From: Mytilus galloprovincialis
Taxonomy: Eukaryota; Mollusca; Bivalvia; Mytilida; Mytilidae
DNA: 64,000 nt
NCBI RefSeq assembly: GCF_965363235.1
Contig: NC_134843.1
Location: 63,093,865 to 63,157,864, forward strand
Direction of reading: 5' to 3'
Below the pieces are notes generated by a model, which saw nothing but the letters and a program-made list of their open reading frames with translations, did not search any database and was not told the origin of the DNA. A program made the position numbers and the translations under genes. Shown in pieces: positions 60,110 to 64,000 of the stretch. Numbering within the stretch: position 1 is the first letter of the stretch; each line of letters starts with the position of its first letter.

Positions 60110-60608
60110 AATATATAAGAGATCTCATTTAATAATTGAGATATTTTATTTAATAAATAGAGATATCTTATTTAATAATTGAGATATCTTATTTAATAAA
60201 AGAGATATCTTATTTAATAATTGAGATATTTTATTTAATATAGAGATATCTTATTTAATAATAGAGATATCTTATTTAATAATTGAGATATTTTATTTAA
60301 TATAGAGATATCTTATTTAATAATAGAGATATCTTATTTAATAAATAAGATATCTTATTTTATTATAGAGATATCTTATTAAATAAATAAAAATCTTATT
60401 TAATAATTGAGATATCTTATTTAATAATAGAGATATCTTATTTAATTTAATATAGAGATATCTTATTTAATAATAGAGATATCTTATTTAATAATAGAGA
60501 TATCTTATTAAATGAATAAGGTATCTTATTTAATAATAGAGATATCTTATTTAATAATAGAGATAAAATAAATAAGATATCTCTATTATTAAATAAGATA
60601 TCTCTATT
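60110..60608. repeat. 21-bp satellite with GATATC core, inverted at its right end
   Basis: About 22 units of 'atttaataatagagatatctt' or close variants; at about 60563 the array flips orientation ('aaataagatatctctattatt'). The unit is partly self-complementary (AGATATCT). Confidence 0.95.
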
Positions 60609-61160
60609 ACACTGTAAAAACAAGTGTAATTTTTAAAACATACGAAACACTTGTGGGAAAATCGCATATGTTTTATTTTAAACGTAAATGTTTTAGATTA
60701 AACATATCTGCTTTTGACAAATTTCCCCTGTTTTTCGTAAATCACACGTGTTTTACTTTAAACGTTTTACTGTAGACAAAAAACCTTAAACCCCCCCCCC
60801 CCCCCAAAAAAAAAGGAACTCCAAGGAAAATTCAAAATGAAAAGTCCCTAATCAAATGGCAAAATTAAAAGCTCAAACACATCAAACTATACAAAATACT
60901 TTTAGGACGCCAAAAAATCATTTTTATTCTGATTGTGAAAGTTCGTATAAACTCTTAAAGGCTTTGATACAGCTAACGTGTCTGTAGCGTGATTAATCTC
61001 AAGGCCAAGAATTAATGCATGTTGCAGTTTGTCATTAGGCTTTCTTGATATATAAACATCACGAACATTTATTAATAACTGCCAATTTGAAACTGCTGTC
61101 ACATGATCTATTTACTGCTGCGTAGTTCCAGAGGGAGCCTTCATTGTTGACTTTATTTAC
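60609..61160. other. Unique spacer between the two GATATC arrays
   Basis: It has a C-run followed by an A-run at about 60790-60815 and a scrap of 'aatggcaaaattaaaagctcaaac' (60855-60880) from the family also seen at 13449-13565. The minus-strand frame at 60902-61102 has no recognised similarity. Confidence 0.45.
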
Positions 61161-61164
61161 TTAT

Positions 61165-61600
61165 GTTTTAAATAAGATATCTTATATAGTAAATAAGATA
61201 TCTTATAAACTAAATAAGATATCTTATTAAACTGGTTATAAAGATATATTATTAAACATATAAGATATCTTATATAGTTAATAAGATATTTTATATAGTT
61301 AATAAGATATTTTATAAAGTGAATAAGATGTCTTATTTACTTTTAAAGATATCTTATAAACTATACAAGATATCTTATAAAGTATTTGTTTAAAAGATAT
61401 CTTTGAAAAGATATAAGATGTCTTTAAAAGTATATAAGATATCTTTAAAAGTATATAACATATCTTATAAAATAAATAAGATATCTTATAAATTGAATTA
61501 GATATCTTTATTACTTAAAATTAAATAAGATATGTTATAAACATTATACGATATCTTATATACTTTATAAGATATCTTAGTAACTTTAAAATATATCTTG
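61165..61600. repeat. Second AAGATATCTT array, immediately upstream of the SDR gene
   Basis: About 20 units of 'taaataagatatcttataaa' and variants, with irregular length of 18-25 bp. It ends about 75 bases upstream of the ATG at 61677, so it occupies the likely promoter region. Confidence 0.93.
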
Positions 61601-61676
61601 AAATTGATTGTATATAAAACGGCTTGCCATACATTTGTGTATGTATACAACATGTACAATATTTACTAAATAAAGA

Positions 61677-61761
61677 ATGACAAGTCTGCGATATAAGGAC
61701 AAAGTTGCATTAGTTACAGGCGGATCCAGAGGTATCGGTAAAGGATGTGTAGATGTATTCG
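61677..61761 (+). CDS. First exon of a short-chain dehydrogenase (17-beta-HSD14-like)
   Basis: ATG at 61677 opens 28 codons plus one base, ending at a donor (TTCG|GTAAGC). The peptide MTSLRYKDKVALVTGGSRGI then GKGCVDVF has the Rossmann-fold cofactor motif TGGSRGIG (residues 14-21) of classical NAD(P)-dependent short-chain dehydrogenases. The RYxxKV-V-VTGG-RGIG start resembles HSD17B14, a cytosolic NAD-dependent oxidoreductase of steroid and fatty-acid substrates, but other SDR members begin alike. The rest of the gene, with the catalytic YxxxK, lies past the right edge. Intron 1 contains the second copy of the 1.9-kb segment. Confidence 0.85.
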
Positions 61762-61831
61762 GTAAGCTTTACAAAATTTACATTTAAAGATCTTTAAATT
61801 TTTATTAAACCAATACTATATATGATCATAT

Positions 61832-63844
61832 CTCGGCCTAGCCACAATCAGGTGTACATTTTGTGTTCAGTCACACAAGGACGTATATTATGTTAGTTAT
61901 ACGTCATTGAGTCACATGAATTCAAAAATGACTATCACTTCAGGAAAAAACTCTTTTGATATTATGGTACAGAAATGGTTTAAATTATGAAAAATAGCCA
62001 TCGTTAGACTAACACTGGAAGCATTTATATAATTACATGCAGTTTTTGGAAGAAATATTTAATATTTTTATTAAATAAATGGTGTTTAAAAACTGTCTAA
62101 TTTTCTTAAATGGTTGCCTTTAAGACATGGTATGGTCATTAGTCTCAGATTTTTGGTCAATGACAAAGACAACAAAATATGTTTAGAATTATTGAATATC
62201 AAACATTTTATTTGAAAACAAATGTGTTTAACTCACAGTGATTTCAAACAACAGTAGCTTTTTTTTTTTATCATTAATCTTATCTGATCAAACTATACCT
62301 AACCTAATCTATAAATAACAAAACTTCCAAAAAAAACCTTTCTTTTGGTGTATAGAACATTTAAAAAATAACTTGATGCATATTCTTACAATAAACAATC
62401 AAACTTAGCAATACAATTTATATGTTTTGTCTACGGACAAGACATTGTATTCATATTTAATGCATTATTAAAACCTAATTTTGACATAGTTGAAAGTGTT
62501 CTCTTGAATAAAAAAACAAACATTTTATCAGGTTTATCTATCAAATGATGCTGAACTTCAAAAAATGGAAACAAATCATTGTGATAATGTCTACGGACAA
62601 GACATTTTATTGATATTTAATTAAATGCTTTCAAAGATGATTGTTAAAGTTAAGATTAAAAGTTACCAATTAAATTTTAAGCTGTGTTTTTTAAATTTTG
62701 GAAAATATAAAAATGTACCCATAATTCTTTAATATCTCAATAATTTATTGATTAAGCCAAAATAAAGACACACTATTTTAACTGAAATCCGTACATCTGA
62801 CTGTTTAAAACAATCAAACTATTATTAAAAATGCCTGTACCAAGTCAGGAATATGACAGTTGTTATTCATTCGTTTGATGTGTTTGGACTTTTGATTTTG
62901 CCTTTTGATTTTTGATTTTCCTTTTTGAATTTTCCTCAGAGTTCAGTATTTTTGTGTTTTTACTTTTTATTAAAACTCAAATTTTGACATAGTTGAATGT
63001 GTTCTCTTGAAAAAATAACATACATTTTATCTATCAAATTAGGCTGAACTCAAGGAAATTGGATACAAATATAGTGTGGTAATGTCTACGGACAAGACAA
63101 TTTCAGTTGAAAAAACAATCTGTTAGAATTAATTGTGACTATATTTATGTTGAAAATACTGAGTTTTAATTTGAATAGATAACTTTCATCACCTATAAAT
63201 AAGATTTAAGTTCCAAAGCAGACAAATAATTGAATTTAATACTTGTTATGTACAAGTGTCTTGTCCGTAGACACTTCCTCATCTGCTGGTAATACCGAAA
63301 TGCAAAAGATAAAGTCAGAGAGAGAGAAATACTTTTTCTTCATTTGATTTAGTTAATCTTTTAAGGTATGCAGCAACTGGAATAAACAATATTGAAGTAA
63401 AATATGGTATGGTTTTTATGACTGATAATTTGCCACTTTTTTAAAATTTGACAAAAAATTAGAACACTTCAATTACCATTTATTAATTAAAATAAGCTTC
63501 TCTAAGTTTAAACAACACATAGGACTAATTAAAACCCATAAAGCCAAGCAATATTGATATAAAGCCGTCATTATCAGTCTACGGACAAGACATGTGTCTA
63601 CGGACAAGACATTCTGACATATTTTTCAAATTTTTCCTCTATTAATAGATGGTAGAAAAAATTTTTAGTGGTGTTTTCATATCTACAAAAGAACAGGAAT
63701 TTAGCAATGCAACATTATTTAATGTTATTACACTTCCAGTTTACCAGGGAATGCATGTCTACGGACAAGACATTTTTTTCACTTTATTTGTATATTCAAC
63801 TTTGATGGCATATATATCTCCAGATAGGGTACTGCAATATTGAT
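61832..63844 (+). repeat. 2.0-kb segment, second copy, with seven TGTCTACGGACAAGACA sites
   Basis: Collinear with 38971-40802. Sites are at 62428, 62588, 63083, 63257 (inverted), 63576 (one change), 63595 and 63756, in the same order and orientation as the first copy. Differences include an extra 60 bp near 61870 and a 136-bp insertion at 62831-62966. It sits in intron 1 of the short-chain dehydrogenase gene. Confidence 0.9.
62831..62966 (+). mobile_element. 136-bp insertion with 9-bp target duplication
   Basis: TTATTAAAA occurs at 62822-62830 and 62967-62975; the first segment copy has it only once at the matching place (about 39922). The inserted sequence belongs to the 'accaagtcaggaatatgacag' family (also 43995-44137), showing that this family moves. 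Confidence 0.88.
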
Positions 63845-64000
63845 ATATGAGGTAGTTTTTGATTATTTATATACTAGAAGAGAAAACAAAACACATAATA
63901 GCATAAATTTGATTTATTTTTCTCTTTTATCCCTACACTGAACAAGCTAAAAACAAAAATACAAAATTTCATAACAAACGCATAGTATTCCACTTTTTAT

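Overview
This is a eukaryotic, AT-rich, intron-rich and very repeat-rich genomic window. The split genes, the protein similarities and the dense fold-back (MITE-like) and tRNA-derived SINE sequences fit a bivalve mollusc, most likely a mytilid mussel. The organism call is an inference; no rRNA or mitochondrial marker is present. No operons, CRISPR arrays or bacterial features were seen.

Genes. (1) 517-784, minus: one coding exon with a basic start and the beginning of a SAM domain; the rest of the gene lies to the left of the window. (2) 11241-11442 and 14187-14255, minus: two frame-compatible putative exons of an unrecognised gene. (3) 18936-28048, plus: a complete eight-exon gene for V-ATPase V0 subunit d (351 aa, same length as human ATP6V0D1). 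(4) 43544-54917, minus: a complete SLC7/LAT-type amino-acid transporter gene with nine shared downstream exons and two tandem, similar, mutually compatible first coding exons (51768-52239 and 54452-54917), giving predicted proteins of 482 and 480 aa. (5) 61677-61761, plus: first exon of a short-chain dehydrogenase resembling HSD17B14; the rest of the gene lies past the right edge.

Repeats fill most of the remainder. There are about fifteen inverted-repeat elements, from an 82-bp palindrome to a 1.27-kb fold-back. Two long copies of a TATACGACCGCA-ended element lie in opposite orientation (11.5-13.1 kb and 31.0-32.8 kb), with a partial third at 1-355. A hAT-like element is at 8.9-10.0 kb. A LINE fragment at 37.5-38.6 kb is interrupted by a small element with a clear 9-bp target duplication. 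Tandem arrays with units of 12, 14, 21, 37, 39, 42, 47 and 160 bp are also present.

The two most unusual points are: (a) the SLC7 gene, whose duplicated first exons both carry HVS where SLC7 transporters normally have the substrate-binding GSG; and (b) a roughly 1.9-kb segment present twice (38971-40802 and 61832-63844), each copy with seven matching sites of a 17-bp motif, TGTCTACGGACAAGACA, in the same order and orientation.

The genes do not form an evident pathway. V-ATPase subunit d belongs to the proton pump of endomembranes, the SLC7 protein would be a plasma-membrane exchanger, and the dehydrogenase is a soluble oxidoreductase. Neighbourhood here carries no functional message. All exon boundaries were read by eye from GT/AG sites and reading-frame continuity.
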